Assembly: GCA_002746215.1 (NCBI GenBank)
Contig: NVWI01000001.1
Span: 350,360-385,579, forward strand
Length of the DNA: 35,220 nt
Origin: SAR86 cluster bacterium
Lineage (GTDB): Bacteria; Pseudomonadota; Gammaproteobacteria; Pseudomonadales; Pseudohongiellaceae
Direction: 5' to 3'
Position numbers and translations under genes: made by a program. Within the stretch, counting starts at the first letter, position 1; every line of letters begins with the position of its first letter. The notes beneath the pieces are model-generated. The model had not been told where the DNA came from and did no database searches. It worked only from the letters and a program-made list of their open reading frames with translations. This document shows positions 7,497 to 15,781 of the stretch, piece after piece.

Positions 7497-8692
7497 CTAA
7501 CGTGGCGTTAATTTCAGTACTTCCCCAGGAAATACTCTACCTGCATCAGTATTATTTTCTGAGTCTAGTAACACATAAATATTGCCATCAGGTGTTTCCG
7601 TAACGTCTCGAATCCGGCGGTCATAATCAATCAACAAATGTTCTTCAGCGACAACTCGTTCTCCTTCCATAACCAGACGAATTAAGAAGCGGCCCTGAGA
7701 AGCGCTAAGTGAACCCACGAGCAGACTGCCTTGCCAGCCAGGAAATGCATCTTGCTGTACCAACACAAGGCCAGATGGTGCCAATGACGGAAACCAGTAA
7801 TATAGAGGTTGAGTAGTACCATTCCATTGCGAGGGGCCTATTTCGGTGCCATCGTAATTTTTCCCGTAAGTGGTGTATGGCCAGCCATAGTTTAGTCCGG
7901 GCCTAACAACGTTTAGTTCATCACCGCCCATAGGCCCATGCTCTATAGACCATAGTTCGCCCGTGTCAGGGTGAATTAAAATGCCATCTTGATCGCGATG
8001 TCCTATGGCATATATTTCCGGCCTGACATTCACCTGACCATTGTAGGGGTTGTCATCTGGAACGGAGCCGTCGGCATTAATGCGTAAAACTTTGCCACTG
8101 TAGGTTGTCAAATCCATTACTTCGGGTCTTTGTTCTAAATAACCGGTAGTCGTAATGTAGAGCTTGCCATCTGTAGTAGAGGCTAAACGTCTGCCAGGAT
8201 AATTACCTAGAATTTGAATATTTTCAAACCGTGTCATATTACTAGATAAAATACCGCTCGCTACTTGCCCAACAGGTTCTTCTTCTCCAACAGGTTCTTC
8301 TTCTCCAGCAGGTGCTGCTGCTTCATAAGCAAAAAATATACGACGGTTTTGCGAGAAATTGGCGTCAGCCACGATATCCATGAGAATGCGGCCATCACCA
8401 GAGCGCAAAGGTGGCATGCCATTGATTGGTCCAGTGATAGTGCCATCAGAGTGAATGACTTGGATATTACCGGAGCCTTCAGATACTAAAATGCTGTTGT
8501 CAGGCAAGCTGACCAGTGCGCGTGAGATAGCACAAGTTCCATGTTTATATTTGTTTGGCGAGCTTGAGGGGCAGCTGTTTGCCCAGAAAAAGCCGGTGAG
8601 GGAGGGTTAGCAAATGGGTTGGGAGGATTATCTGCTGCCAGTGCTAAGTTAGCCATAGACGCTAAAATAGCTAAGCAAAAAAGTTTATACAT
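7497..8692 (-). pseudogene. PQQ-dependent sugar dehydrogenase (glucose/sorbosone dehydrogenase family), frameshifted
   Basis: Two minus-strand frames together make one protein. The first (8486-8692) starts MYKLFCLAILASMANLALAA, a Sec signal peptide, and runs to about MELVLSHA. The second continues ALVSLPDNSILVSEGSG and ends at 7497. One missing base (or two extra) near 8515-8525 separates them. The second frame shows family hallmarks: GKVLRINADGSVPDDNPY, and then EHGPMGGDELN and PGLNYGWPYTTYG, typical of the beta-propeller glucose/sorbosone dehydrogenases (PF07995). Such enzymes oxidise aldose sugars in the periplasm with PQQ. An acidic duplicated insert (EEEPVGEEEPVG) is made by a 15-bp direct repeat near 8265-8300. 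The gene may be a true pseudogene, or the shift may be a sequencing error. Confidence 0.8.
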
Positions 8693-8833
8693 GCTCCATT
8701 TCTCTTGGGTTTATATTGTTGGAACTATTTTAAAAATAGTTGAAAGATGAAGTTATAAAGGAAGGTTAGTCTTGCACTGGACTAATGGCAAGGGGATGTT
8801 TATTCTCTTCGAACCGTTATAGGAATACATTTG

Positions 8834-10114
8834 ATGCCACAGTTTATATTTAAATATGCCGCTACTTTAAGCCTCTCTTTAGGCTTAATAATGCTAGCTA
8901 ATCTGGCAAGGGCACAGGATATTGCTGAAGAGCTTTATTCGAGATATGAGTCTTCGGTTTACCGAATTGAGGTAGTCACACCGGGTGTTGAAAATAAAGC
9001 ATCAGTAGGAACTGGCTTTGTTATAGGCAGGAATGACATTCTGGCGTCTAACTACCATGTTGTTTCAAATGTTGTGAATGAACCTGACCGTTATCGTCTG
9101 GAGTGGGAAGGGGTTGACGGACGTCGAGGCATTTTAACAGTCTTGGCGGTGGATGTTGTACATGACTTGGCAATTTTACAGGCAGAAGCGCCAATGGGCC
9201 TTCCCCTGCAGATTACAGACCTACCAGAAAACGGGGCTTCTTTGTTTTCACTGGGTCATCCTCTAGCTTTGGATTTGGCTATAGTTAGCGGTACTAACAA
9301 TGGCCTGCAAGAAAACTCCCTTTACGAAAAAGTTCTTTTTAGCGGCAACATAAACCCCGGCATGAGTGGCGGGCCGACGCTGGACCGCTTTGGTCAGGTG
9401 GTTGGTATCAATGTGGCTACCAGTGGAGAAGCGGTTGGTTATTTAGTACCAGCAACTTACTTGGATACATTACTGGCTGATGCCAGAGCGACAGACTTCC
9501 GACCGGAAACAGACCTGGCGACAAGTATCAGTAATCAGCTTACCGCTAACCAGCAGTCCTTGGTTGATGATATTCTTAGTAATGAGTGGCGCAATATTTC
9601 ACTGGGTAAATTATCAGTGCCAGGGCGTGTATTTGATCGCCTGGATTGCTGGAGTGACAATCAGTTTGAAGAAGGCACTAACCGATATACTGTCAAAGCT
9701 TCAATTTGTCGAGGGCAGGATTCAATTTATCTTTCTGAACAATTACGCGCGGGTGCATTTTCGTATGAGTTTTACTGGCTTGATTCCGAGCAACTATCCC
9801 CGTCTGCTTTTTACCAAGTTTACCAGCGTAGTAGCCGCAGTCGTTTTCCTTCGCGGCCCGGCGAAGAAGACGTCGGCAATTTCACTTGTTCAACACGTTT
9901 TATTGTATTGTCCGGACAAGACTTCAAGGCAAATATCTGTGCCCGCCCTTATCTGGATTATCCCGATTTAACTGATTTTATGGTGCTAATGACCATGGTA
10001 GGTCATGCGACAGAAGGCGTAATTTTCACTATGGACTTCTCAACTGTTTCACTTGAAAACGGACTTGCAGTATTAGAGAAATTTTTAGGAGCGCTGGAAT
10101 GGAATCCCTCATAA
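8834..10114 (+). CDS. Secreted trypsin-like (S1) serine protease with unknown C-terminal domain
   Basis: A signal peptide (LSLSLGLIMLANLARAQ) is followed by a chymotrypsin-fold domain of about 190 residues. The catalytic triad can be read as His in ILASNYHVVS (near residue 75), Asp in VVHDLAILQ (near 117) and Ser in NPGMSGGPTLD (near 182). The arrangement resembles HtrA/Deg proteases, but no PDZ domain follows. Instead there are about 200 residues I do not recognise, with paired cysteines. An ATG at 8834 is preferred over the TTG at 8831; both follow AGGA. The 3' end overlaps the FHA gene by 16 bases, so the two are translationally coupled. Substrates are unknown. The divergent neighbourhood of the TolQ-like/VWA operon suggests a shared envelope process. 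Confidence 0.85.
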   Translation: MPQFIFKYAATLSLSLGLIMLANLARAQDIAEELYSRYESSVYRIEVVTPGVENKASVGTGFVIGRNDILASNYHVVSNVVNEPDRYRLEWEGVDGRRGILTVLAVDVVHDLAILQAEAPMGLPLQITDLPENGASLFSLGHPLALDLAIVSGTNNGLQENSLYEKVLFSGNINPGMSGGPTLDRFGQVVGINVATSGEAVGYLVPATYLDTLLADARATDFRPETDLATSISNQLTANQQSLVDDILSNEWRNISLGKLSVPGRVFDRLDCWSDNQFEEGTNRYTVKASICRGQDSIYLSEQLRAGAFSYEFYWLDSEQLSPSAFYQVYQRSSRSRFPSRPGEEDVGNFTCSTRFIVLSGQDFKANICARPYLDYPDLTDFMVLMTMVGHATEGVIFTMDFSTVSLENGLAVLEKFLGALEWNPS

Positions 10115-11088
10115 TTCGTGTCTCCAGGGGAGGCAGGAGTCAGCCAGTTTTTCATCGGGCGGATAATTTTCCTTTTCGAATTGGTCGAGCCTATGACAAT
10201 GACCTGATTATCGCTGATGAAACTGTATCCGCTCATCATCTGGAAATACATGCCGATGAAAACGAAAACGGCTTTCTAGTTAAAAGCATTGCCGATGAAA
10301 ATGGCACCTGGATTGGCAAAGAGCGGCTAGTTGATGCTCAGCCTGAATTGCATGATTTAACTGTACCAACGACCATCCATATTGGCAGAACCCATCTCGA
10401 TTTACATGCGGCACATTCGCCTATAGAGCCAACTTTAATAATTGCCAGAAGTTCGCGCTTATCAGAAATTGCCTCAACAATCTGGCTGGCTTTGGGTCTG
10501 GCCTTAGCCTATATGTTGTTAACTTTTTATTTCGCTTACCAGCAGTTCTCTTTAAACAATGACTGGACAGAAATACTTGTAAACCGGCTGCTGTACTTTG
10601 CTATCCCAATTGGCATTGCCACAATGATGAGTTTTATTAGCAGAATGTTTTTGCATAGCTGGCGTTATCTTTTGCAATTATCTTTGGCTAGCTTTGCTTG
10701 TTTGGTGTACTTGTTAACTGAAGAATTAAATAGTGTGATTAGTTATTTTTTCACCAGCCAGGGTGTCGCGGATTTTCTTATACTTATTTTCAGCGGCATA
10801 TTTTTTGCCTGGATTTTTGCCTGGCAGATGCGAGCAATCAGTACAACCTCGGTTAAACGAGCAGCATTTGTTGGAATAGGCGGAGCATGGCTTATATTGG
10901 GCCTTCGAACAGTTCAGGATATTGTCGATATTCCAGATTTTAGTACACAACCAACAATGCATAACCTGGTACAGCGTTATGATATTCGTTTATCACCAAG
11001 CGAGGAGTCTGTCTCAGAGTTTATTTCTAATGTAGGTGAAGATTTGCAAACTGGACTCACACAAGAACTTGAGAAAGATAGATCCTAG
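10099..11088 (+). CDS. FHA-domain membrane protein
   Basis: The N-terminal about 100 residues form an FHA domain: FRIGRAYDNDLIIADETVSA followed by HHLEIH gives the conserved Gly-Arg and Ser-x-x-His, and NGTWIGKERL fits the later Asn-Gly strand. FHA domains bind phosphothreonine peptides, and the fold faces the cytoplasm here. Then come about five hydrophobic helices between residues 125 and 275 (IWLALGLALAYMLLTFYFAY, LLYFAIPIGIATMMSF, LLQLSLASFACLVYLL, FLILIFSGIFFAWIFAW, AAFVGIGGAWLILGL) and a short polar tail. The start lies inside the end of the protease gene. A cytoplasmic phospho-binding head joined to a membrane body and co-expressed with a secreted protease suggests signalling across the inner membrane; no kinase gene is visible in the window. 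Confidence 0.85.
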   Translation: MESLIIRVSRGGRSQPVFHRADNFPFRIGRAYDNDLIIADETVSAHHLEIHADENENGFLVKSIADENGTWIGKERLVDAQPELHDLTVPTTIHIGRTHLDLHAAHSPIEPTLIIARSSRLSEIASTIWLALGLALAYMLLTFYFAYQQFSLNNDWTEILVNRLLYFAIPIGIATMMSFISRMFLHSWRYLLQLSLASFACLVYLLTEELNSVISYFFTSQGVADFLILIFSGIFFAWIFAWQMRAISTTSVKRAAFVGIGGAWLILGLRTVQDIVDIPDFSTQPTMHNLVQRYDIRLSPSEESVSEFISNVGEDLQTGLTQELEKDRS

Positions 11089-11134
11089 TCTCTTTTATTG
11101 TTTTCTTCATTGCTTCTTTCATTAAAGGTTTATT

Positions 11135-11623
11135 ATGTCTGATACTGATAAAAAAAATATTCAGGATTACCAGCTTCCGGTGAGTTATCTGCCGCGCCGA
11201 ATGGTTCAAGTGCCTGGGTTTAGGCCGCCGAAAATTGCTAAAGCAAACCGCTTAAAACATCCTGCGGTTTGCTCGCGTGAAGATGAAAATGAATTTCGTA
11301 GTGCGGGCGTATTGCTGGAGGCCTTAGCGATAGAAGCCCGAGCCTGGAGTGAGAAGTTGCCGCCAAGTTTTCGTCCCGCTATTGTTGCTATTTTGCATGG
11401 TGGTGTTCAAGTTCAGGTCCGTACTCTGGCGCAAGTTAGTTTTGACGGCATTCGTATTGAAGGCACTATGGGCGAAGAGATTCCTTGTTCCTTGTTGGCA
11501 CATCAAGATACGATTCAATTAATTTGTCATGCCGTGGAATTGGACGAGCATGCGGATGAAGAAGAGGAAAGAGCTAAAAATCCAATTGGATTTATCTGGG
11601 CGGATCACGACGAAGAAATTTAA
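11135..11623 (+). CDS. Hypothetical protein
   Basis: I do not recognise this 162-residue soluble protein. It has no signal peptide or membrane segment. The middle (PAIVAILHGGVQVQVRTLAQ, then VSFDGIRIEGTMGEEIPCSL) looks like a small beta-rich domain, and the C-terminus is strongly acidic (DEHADEEEER). AAAGG lies at proper distance before the ATG. It follows the FHA gene by 46 bases on the same strand, so it may be read from the same transcript and be a soluble partner of it. Confidence 0.6.
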   Translation: MSDTDKKNIQDYQLPVSYLPRRMVQVPGFRPPKIAKANRLKHPAVCSREDENEFRSAGVLLEALAIEARAWSEKLPPSFRPAIVAILHGGVQVQVRTLAQVSFDGIRIEGTMGEEIPCSLLAHQDTIQLICHAVELDEHADEEEERAKNPIGFIWADHDEEI

Positions 11624-11704
11624 TAATAGCCTCAAATAAAAATTTCTTAAGGTTTCCTTTAAATCTTAGCAAGCAAAGCAATATTATATTTTTCTGGTCG
11701 TTCT

Positions 11705-12052
11705 TTGGAATCAGTCAATAAAAATTACGAACATATCTGGCAAACAGTGCTAGCGATTCCTGTGGGTAAAGTGTCCAGTTATGGGCAAATAGCTGATTTA
11801 GCAGGCTTGCCCGGCAGAGCTAGATTAGTTGGTAGATGTATGGGCTATGCCCCCAAAGAAATGAAAGTGCCCTGGTATAGAGTTTTACGAGCTAATGGTC
11901 AACTTGCTTTTAAAGCGGGATCAAGTAGCAGCTTGAAACAAACTGGGTTATTGCAAGAAGAAGGCGTGGCCGTGATTAAAAACCGCGTTAATATGAATGA
12001 ATATCGATGGCAGCCTGGCCTTGATGAAATGTTATTTCAGCTTAAATTTTAG
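11705..12052 (+). CDS. Alkyltransferase-like protein (ATL; MGMT-fold, non-enzymatic)
   Basis: The sequence follows the C-terminal domain of O6-alkylguanine-DNA alkyltransferases: VLAIPVGKVSSYGQIADLAG, the arginine-finger region RARLVGRCMG, then the active-site loop. In that loop the family PCHR reads PWYR, so the acceptor cysteine is Trp. This is the hallmark of ATL proteins, which bind O6-alkylguanine and hand it to nucleotide excision repair instead of removing the alkyl group. The only in-frame start at the right length is TTG at 11705; the next Met is too late to keep the DNA-binding helix. It runs convergently into the 3-methyladenine glycosylase gene with 9 bases between stops, so two alkylation-repair genes sit side by side. 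Confidence 0.88.
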   Translation: MESVNKNYEHIWQTVLAIPVGKVSSYGQIADLAGLPGRARLVGRCMGYAPKEMKVPWYRVLRANGQLAFKAGSSSSLKQTGLLQEEGVAVIKNRVNMNEYRWQPGLDEMLFQLKF

Positions 12053-12061
12053 TGCTATAAA

Positions 12062-12622
12062 TTACCCCTTCACTTTATTTTTTAACTTATCTTTTAACCA
12101 GGGTGGGTTTAATTTCTCAAGCTTTTTATAAACAGGGCACTTAGCATGATGTGCGCCGGGTAAATAACCAGTACTCATTAAAAACTCTCCAGTGATTTCT
12201 CCACCGGTAAAACGAAAGGTCTTTTTAAATAAGGCTACCCATGCTTCTTTTGGTAAAGGGTGGTGATGTTGTAACCAGGCATGGAAAGACCCGTATTCTT
12301 TTTGTAAACCCAAGATGGTATTGGCATTTGCTATAGCCGCATCAACTTTTAAACGGTTACGTATGATACTGGCGTCGGCTAATAAGCGTTCTCGATCTTT
12401 TTCCTTAAAGCGAGCAACTTTTGCTACATCAAAATTTCGAAAGGCCTTCTGAAAGGCTTCTTTCTTTTTAAGAATGGTTAACCAGGACAGGCCGGCCTGA
12501 TTAATTTCAAGCACCAGCCTTTCAAACAGTTGATTGTCATTAGTGAGAGGAAAACCATATTCCTGATCATGATAAGGCCCATGAAAGGGGTGGCCGATAG
12601 AAGCTTCGCAGTAAGTGCTCAT
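12062..12622 (-). CDS. tag: DNA-3-methyladenine glycosylase I
   Basis: The 186 residues match Tag along their length: CEASIGHPFHGPYHDQEYG at the start, then LEINQAGLSWLTILKKKEAF with the Glu before the QAGLSW motif, then IIRNRLKVDAAIANA, and the end. The zinc site is complete by comparison with E. coli Tag: Cys5, His18 and, near the C-terminus, HHAKC giving His and Cys four apart. Tag excises N3-methyladenine from double-stranded DNA as the first step of base excision repair. A GNAT gene lies 26 bases upstream on the same strand. Confidence 0.93.
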   Translation of the reverse strand: MSTYCEASIGHPFHGPYHDQEYGFPLTNDNQLFERLVLEINQAGLSWLTILKKKEAFQKAFRNFDVAKVARFKEKDRERLLADASIIRNRLKVDAAIANANTILGLQKEYGSFHAWLQHHHPLPKEAWVALFKKTFRFTGGEITGEFLMSTGYLPGAHHAKCPVYKKLEKLNPPWLKDKLKNKVKG

Positions 12623-12648
12623 AATTTCTCATATATCAAGGTTATAGT

Positions 12649-13065
12649 TTAAAGTTTTTCACTAAAGTGGTAACTCGCAATCGTGAAGCCTTGCTCAAAA
12701 TAAAATTTATGGGCTCGTCCTCTATGAGTGCCTGAATCTAAGTGCAAATAAGAGCAGCCTTCTTCTTTTGCCAAGTCTCTTAACCAGCTTATTAATTTTT
12801 CACCATAGCCCTTTGATCGTTTATCTCCAGCGGTCACAAGATCGTCAACGTATAGGTGTTTCCCCATGAAGAGATTAAGTGCAATGCGATAACCTGCTAC
12901 GGCTACAACAGTAGAATCTTCTTCAATATAGAGAAGATTATAATCGCTTTTCTCCATCTCTCTAACAGTTGAAACAAAGTCGTCTTTGATTAAATGAGGC
13001 CGTAGTTCAGCCATAGCCTCAAAGCAACGATTTATTTCACTATCGGTAATAGCAACTTTTGGCAT
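12649..13065 (-). CDS. GNAT family N-acetyltransferase
   Basis: The 138-residue protein has the GNAT order: two helices, the strand NLLYIEEDSTVVAVAGYRIA, then KHLYVDDLVTAGDKRSKGYG, in which RSKGYG is the acetyl-CoA pyrophosphate-binding motif A, and then YLHLDSGTHRGRAHKFYFEQ followed by GF (motif B, with the Tyr/Phe that often acts as acid). The substrate cannot be read from sequence. It is part of a same-strand run of small genes (LysE family, ABM, GNAT, tag) with gaps of about 26-37 bases and no attC sites. Confidence 0.87.
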   Translation of the reverse strand: MPKVAITDSEINRCFEAMAELRPHLIKDDFVSTVREMEKSDYNLLYIEEDSTVVAVAGYRIALNLFMGKHLYVDDLVTAGDKRSKGYGEKLISWLRDLAKEEGCSYLHLDSGTHRGRAHKFYFEQGFTIASYHFSEKL

Positions 13066-13101
13066 GAGTACTCCTGCTTAACTTTATTTATGGGTCTCTA
13101 T

Positions 13102-13392
13102 CTATGCATCTACATTTTCAAAATAACGAATAACAGGCGGCCCTTGAAGGTGCTCACCCAATTCGGCGAGAGAGCCAGATTCCTCTCTCCATGCTAAGTA
13201 TCTTGCATAGTGTTCTTTAGATTCCCAATTTTCAATGAATAAGAAAGTGTGTTCATTGTCTTCGAGATAAGCAGTGATATCTATGCACCCATCGTAAGCC
13301 CGAGTGTCAGGGAATATACGCGCTAATATTTCTTTCACAGTAGAAATGCTTTCTAGTTTTGCATTAACTTCAAGATGAACAAGTATGCTCAT
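13102..13392 (-). CDS. ABM-domain (antibiotic biosynthesis monooxygenase-like) protein
   Basis: The 96 residues follow the dimeric alpha-beta barrel ABM pattern: VHLEVNAKLESISTVKEILA, then GCIDITAYLEDNEHTFLFIE and WESKEHYARYLAWREESG. The last matches the family ENW.s...h..hl....H region. Characterised relatives oxidise quinols or polyketides without cofactor, or degrade haem, so no substrate is assigned. It sits between the LysE-family and GNAT genes. Confidence 0.82.
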   Translation of the reverse strand: MSILVHLEVNAKLESISTVKEILARIFPDTRAYDGCIDITAYLEDNEHTFLFIENWESKEHYARYLAWREESGSLAELGEHLQGPPVIRYFENVDA

Positions 13393-13423
13393 TTATTTCC
13401 CCTTATGTTATTGAAAATGATGG

Positions 13424-14038
13424 TTAAGCCATGAAGTCTTTTATTAAATCATAAGCAGTTGGTGTTATCGAAAGAATTAATAAGCTTGCCATGGCGATAT
13501 TGAAAATTTTCTGATGAGATGGATTTTTAAAAATTTTCTTAAGCCATACACCGAAAAATAACCAAATGGCGGTACAAGGGAAGGCAACGATCAAGAAAGT
13601 TAAGGCTATCAATAAAATCTGTATAAAAATATCAGAGCCGCCTGAAGTGAATGCTGCAACTGCTCCCGTCGCCATGATCCAGGCTTTTGGGTTAACCCAC
13701 TGAAATAAGACCGCTTGAAAAAAAGAAAATGGTTTAGTTTGTTTTGCGTCTAAGGTGCTGGGTGCGGCATTAGCGATAAGCCAAGACAAATATAATAAAT
13801 AAAGGATACCTATAATTTGAATAAGGTTATGTAGAACTGGAAATCTGGCGAATAAAAAACCGAAACCTAATCCGATAAGCATGACCATAATAGGAAAGCC
13901 AATACAAACGCCCAGATAATGGGGCAAGCTTCTATAAGCGCCAAAGTTCAACCCCGAGGTCATGAGCATAATATTATTTGGGCCGGGAGTGATGGTTGCC
14001 GACGCTGAAAAAATAAAAACTGCAACCATAAATTCCAT
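13424..14038 (-). CDS. LysE/RhtB family amino-acid exporter
   Basis: The 204 residues make about six membrane helices. SATITPGPNNIMLMTSGLNF at residues 12-31 is the LysE/RhtB signature with the conserved PGPN, and QWVNPKAWIM in the middle is also typical. The family exports amino acids or analogues by proton exchange at the inner membrane; the substrate is unknown. It is the first gene of the LysE-ABM-GNAT-tag run and lies just beyond the last attC of the integron. Confidence 0.9.
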   Translation of the reverse strand: MEFMVAVFIFSASATITPGPNNIMLMTSGLNFGAYRSLPHYLGVCIGFPIMVMLIGLGFGFLFARFPVLHNLIQIIGILYLLYLSWLIANAAPSTLDAKQTKPFSFFQAVLFQWVNPKAWIMATGAVAAFTSGGSDIFIQILLIALTFLIVAFPCTAIWLFFGVWLKKIFKNPSHQKIFNIAMASLLILSITPTAYDLIKDFMA

Positions 14039-14140
14039 TTTTTTATTGTTCTCTTTTTTAACCTAAGGCATTCTGTTTCAATATTTTTTGGTGGTTGGCG
14101 CTACTTATGAGTTATAACCCTGGGGGCACCTAAGGCCCCA

Positions 14141-14200
14141 ATAACCGTGTCATTTTTGGTTGGCTTCTTTTTTGAAGACGACTTTATCGACTTGTTATGT
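14141..14200 (-). other. attC site 12 (last in array, left boundary uncertain)
   Basis: The right end CTTGTTATGT is a normal R'' box and overlaps the stop codon of the ABM-like gene. The left end ATAACCGTGTC pairs approximately with it. A short hairpin (GGCTTC, T-run, GAAG) lies inside. This marks the distal end of the cassette array. Confidence 0.55.
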
Positions 14201-14488
14201 GCTTGATTCATATTCTCTAAGTAACTCTACGACTTGCACCTTATAAGATTTATACCACTTTTTAGCACCTAGCTCTTGCGCAGCTTTATGCTCTGGGTCG
14301 TTTTTCCAGGCTCTAATTTGATCTTTAGACTTCCAGTAGGAAATAGCAATTTCATTATTACCTTCAGTACAGGATGTAAAATCTTTGCAGCCGTACTTAG
14401 TAAAAGCCAAAGCCCTCATCTTCTCTGCGGTAGAGGAATACTCAGCATCAATCGTATTCATAGTTGCTGTAAAAATCACTGCGTACAT
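14195..14488 (-). CDS. Integron cassette: ABM-like protein
   Basis: The 97 residues start MYAVIFTATMNTIDAEYSST and contain EIAISYWKSKDQIRAWKNDP followed by EHKAAQELG, the ABM/dimeric alpha-beta barrel pattern seen in a second gene nearby. The Trp and His of the family's helical region are present. The stop codon TAA overlaps the attC R'' box, as expected for a cassette gene. Function in the host is unknown; such proteins are often found in chromosomal integrons. Confidence 0.8.
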   Translation of the reverse strand: MYAVIFTATMNTIDAEYSSTAEKMRALAFTKYGCKDFTSCTEGNNEIAISYWKSKDQIRAWKNDPEHKAAQELGAKKWYKSYKVQVVELLREYESST

Positions 14489-14514
14489 TCGATTACCTGA
14501 TGCTGGGCTAGCAG

Positions 14515-14568
14515 ATAACGTTCCACTAAGATGCGCTGATCTGCTATCACTTTAGTGGCTTGTTATGG
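14515..14568 (-). other. attC site 11
   Basis: Plus-strand form TAACGTT ... CTTGTTATGG, about 54 bp. CCACTAA and TTAGTGG form the inner inverted repeat. It separates the Fic cassette from the ABM-like cassette. Confidence 0.8.
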
Positions 14569-14600
14569 CGCTTTCCGCACCCCACTATTGTTTGTATTTA

Positions 14601-15701
14601 TTATTGCCTATCAGTTATTTTCCAAAGATCTTCAAAAGACAATAATGCTGGAGTGCGACCACTGGATGGCCGTATCTCAACAATTATGCCGGCATCTTTT
14701 AGCGACCGAATATATTGGGCTGCTCTTTGGCGTTGAATATTGAGTCTTTGGTGTAATTTATTTGCACGGAAAACTGGTGTGTCGAATAGCATATCTACAA
14801 TATAAATTGCTTGGTCTGTATGAAGTAACTCTGAAATTTCTCTCTTTTTTCGATCGTACAATTCGATAACCTTTCTTACAAGATTAAGATTGTTTTCAGA
14901 TTGCTTAACAACAGCATTTAAGAAGAACTTAATCCACCCGAACCAATCTCCTTTACCAGATATATTCTCTAAACATTGGTAATACTCATCTCGATTAGCT
15001 TCCAAATATCCACTTATATATAGCGATGGACTTACAATACTCCCCCTTCTCACTAAAAAAAGAGGTATTAGCATTCTTCCTATCCTGCCATTTCCATCAT
15101 CAAATGGATGAATCAATTCAAATTGAGCATGTATCAAAGCCGCTTGAACAATTGGATCTAGTGACTCATCAAGACTGTTTGCAAAGTTTACAAATTGTTC
15201 TAAGAGTTCCTTTAATACTAACGGTGAAGGAGGGACATAAGTAGCTTCTTTTATTGTGCAACCTCGTGGTCCAATCCAATTCTGCGTCTCTCTGAACTGC
15301 CCTGGGTTTTTATCTTGGCCCCGTACTCCCTGCATTAAGTTCTCATGCATTTGCCTTAGCAAATGTAGAGATAAAGGGTCCTCTCCCAGACTTCTTTCAG
15401 CATTACGCAGGGTGCTTCTATAATTTAATATTTCTTGGATATCTGCATCTTTCCCGGGCTCGAACTTCTCTCCAGCTTGTTGCTGGTAAACTTCGTTTGC
15501 GGTTGCAATAGTCCCTTCTATTCTTGAAGATAGCTCTGCCTCTTTCATTACCAGAGGAGATAGCATCACCTCAGGGTTTATAAGGCTTTCTAGTAGGCCA
15601 TCATATCTTGATAAAGAGGCATTAGCCCTTCCAATAAGAGCTGCAAGCGCTCCTAAGTCTATGTTTTTAGGGGGAAACTCATGCTGATAGCGGAGGTTCA
15701 T
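14601..15701 (-). CDS. Integron cassette: class II Fic family protein with C-terminal winged helix
   Basis: The 366 residues contain the full Fic motif HPFDDGNGRIGR starting at residue 198, which in active enzymes transfers AMP from ATP to a hydroxyl side chain. The inhibitory helix motif SxxxEG (Ser58, Glu62, Gly63) is N-terminal to it, defining a class II, self-inhibited Fic protein. An N-terminal domain precedes the core. A C-terminal segment (about 293-366, FRANKLHQRLNIQRQRAAQY, then IRSLKDAGII) looks like a winged helix-turn-helix. TAGGAT precedes the ATG. The cassette carries its own promoter with two identical-type operator boxes (separate entry), so the protein probably controls its own gene. 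The target of modification is unknown. Confidence 0.93.
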   Translation of the reverse strand: MNLRYQHEFPPKNIDLGALAALIGRANASLSRYDGLLESLINPEVMLSPLVMKEAELSSRIEGTIATANEVYQQQAGEKFEPGKDADIQEILNYRSTLRNAERSLGEDPLSLHLLRQMHENLMQGVRGQDKNPGQFRETQNWIGPRGCTIKEATYVPPSPLVLKELLEQFVNFANSLDESLDPIVQAALIHAQFELIHPFDDGNGRIGRMLIPLFLVRRGSIVSPSLYISGYLEANRDEYYQCLENISGKGDWFGWIKFFLNAVVKQSENNLNLVRKVIELYDRKKREISELLHTDQAIYIVDMLFDTPVFRANKLHQRLNIQRQRAAQYIRSLKDAGIIVEIRPSSGRTPALLSFEDLWKITDRQ

Positions 15702-15719
15702 TTCTATATCCTAGATCCG

Positions 15720-15778
15720 ACACAACTTGTTTTGTGTATGCTATTACGAGAACATATCATACACAAGTGGTTTTGTGT
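15720..15778 (-). promoter_or_regulatory. Predicted Fic promoter flanked by two 18-bp operator boxes
   Basis: Two direct copies of ACACAA-N6-TTGTGT lie at 15720-15737 and 15761-15778, 41 bp apart, close to four helical turns. On the minus strand TTGTGT (15761-15766) and TAGCAT (15738-15743), 17 bases apart, could be the -35 and -10. One box then covers the -35 and the other lies just after the -10, a repression layout. The winged helix of the Fic protein is the likely binder (inference). Confidence 0.6.
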
Positions 15779-15781
15779 CTG

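Noticed and set aside
11705-12052. Active O6-methylguanine-DNA methyltransferase
   Set aside because: The acceptor cysteine of PCHR is Trp (PWYR), so alkyl transfer is not possible; it is an ATL protein.
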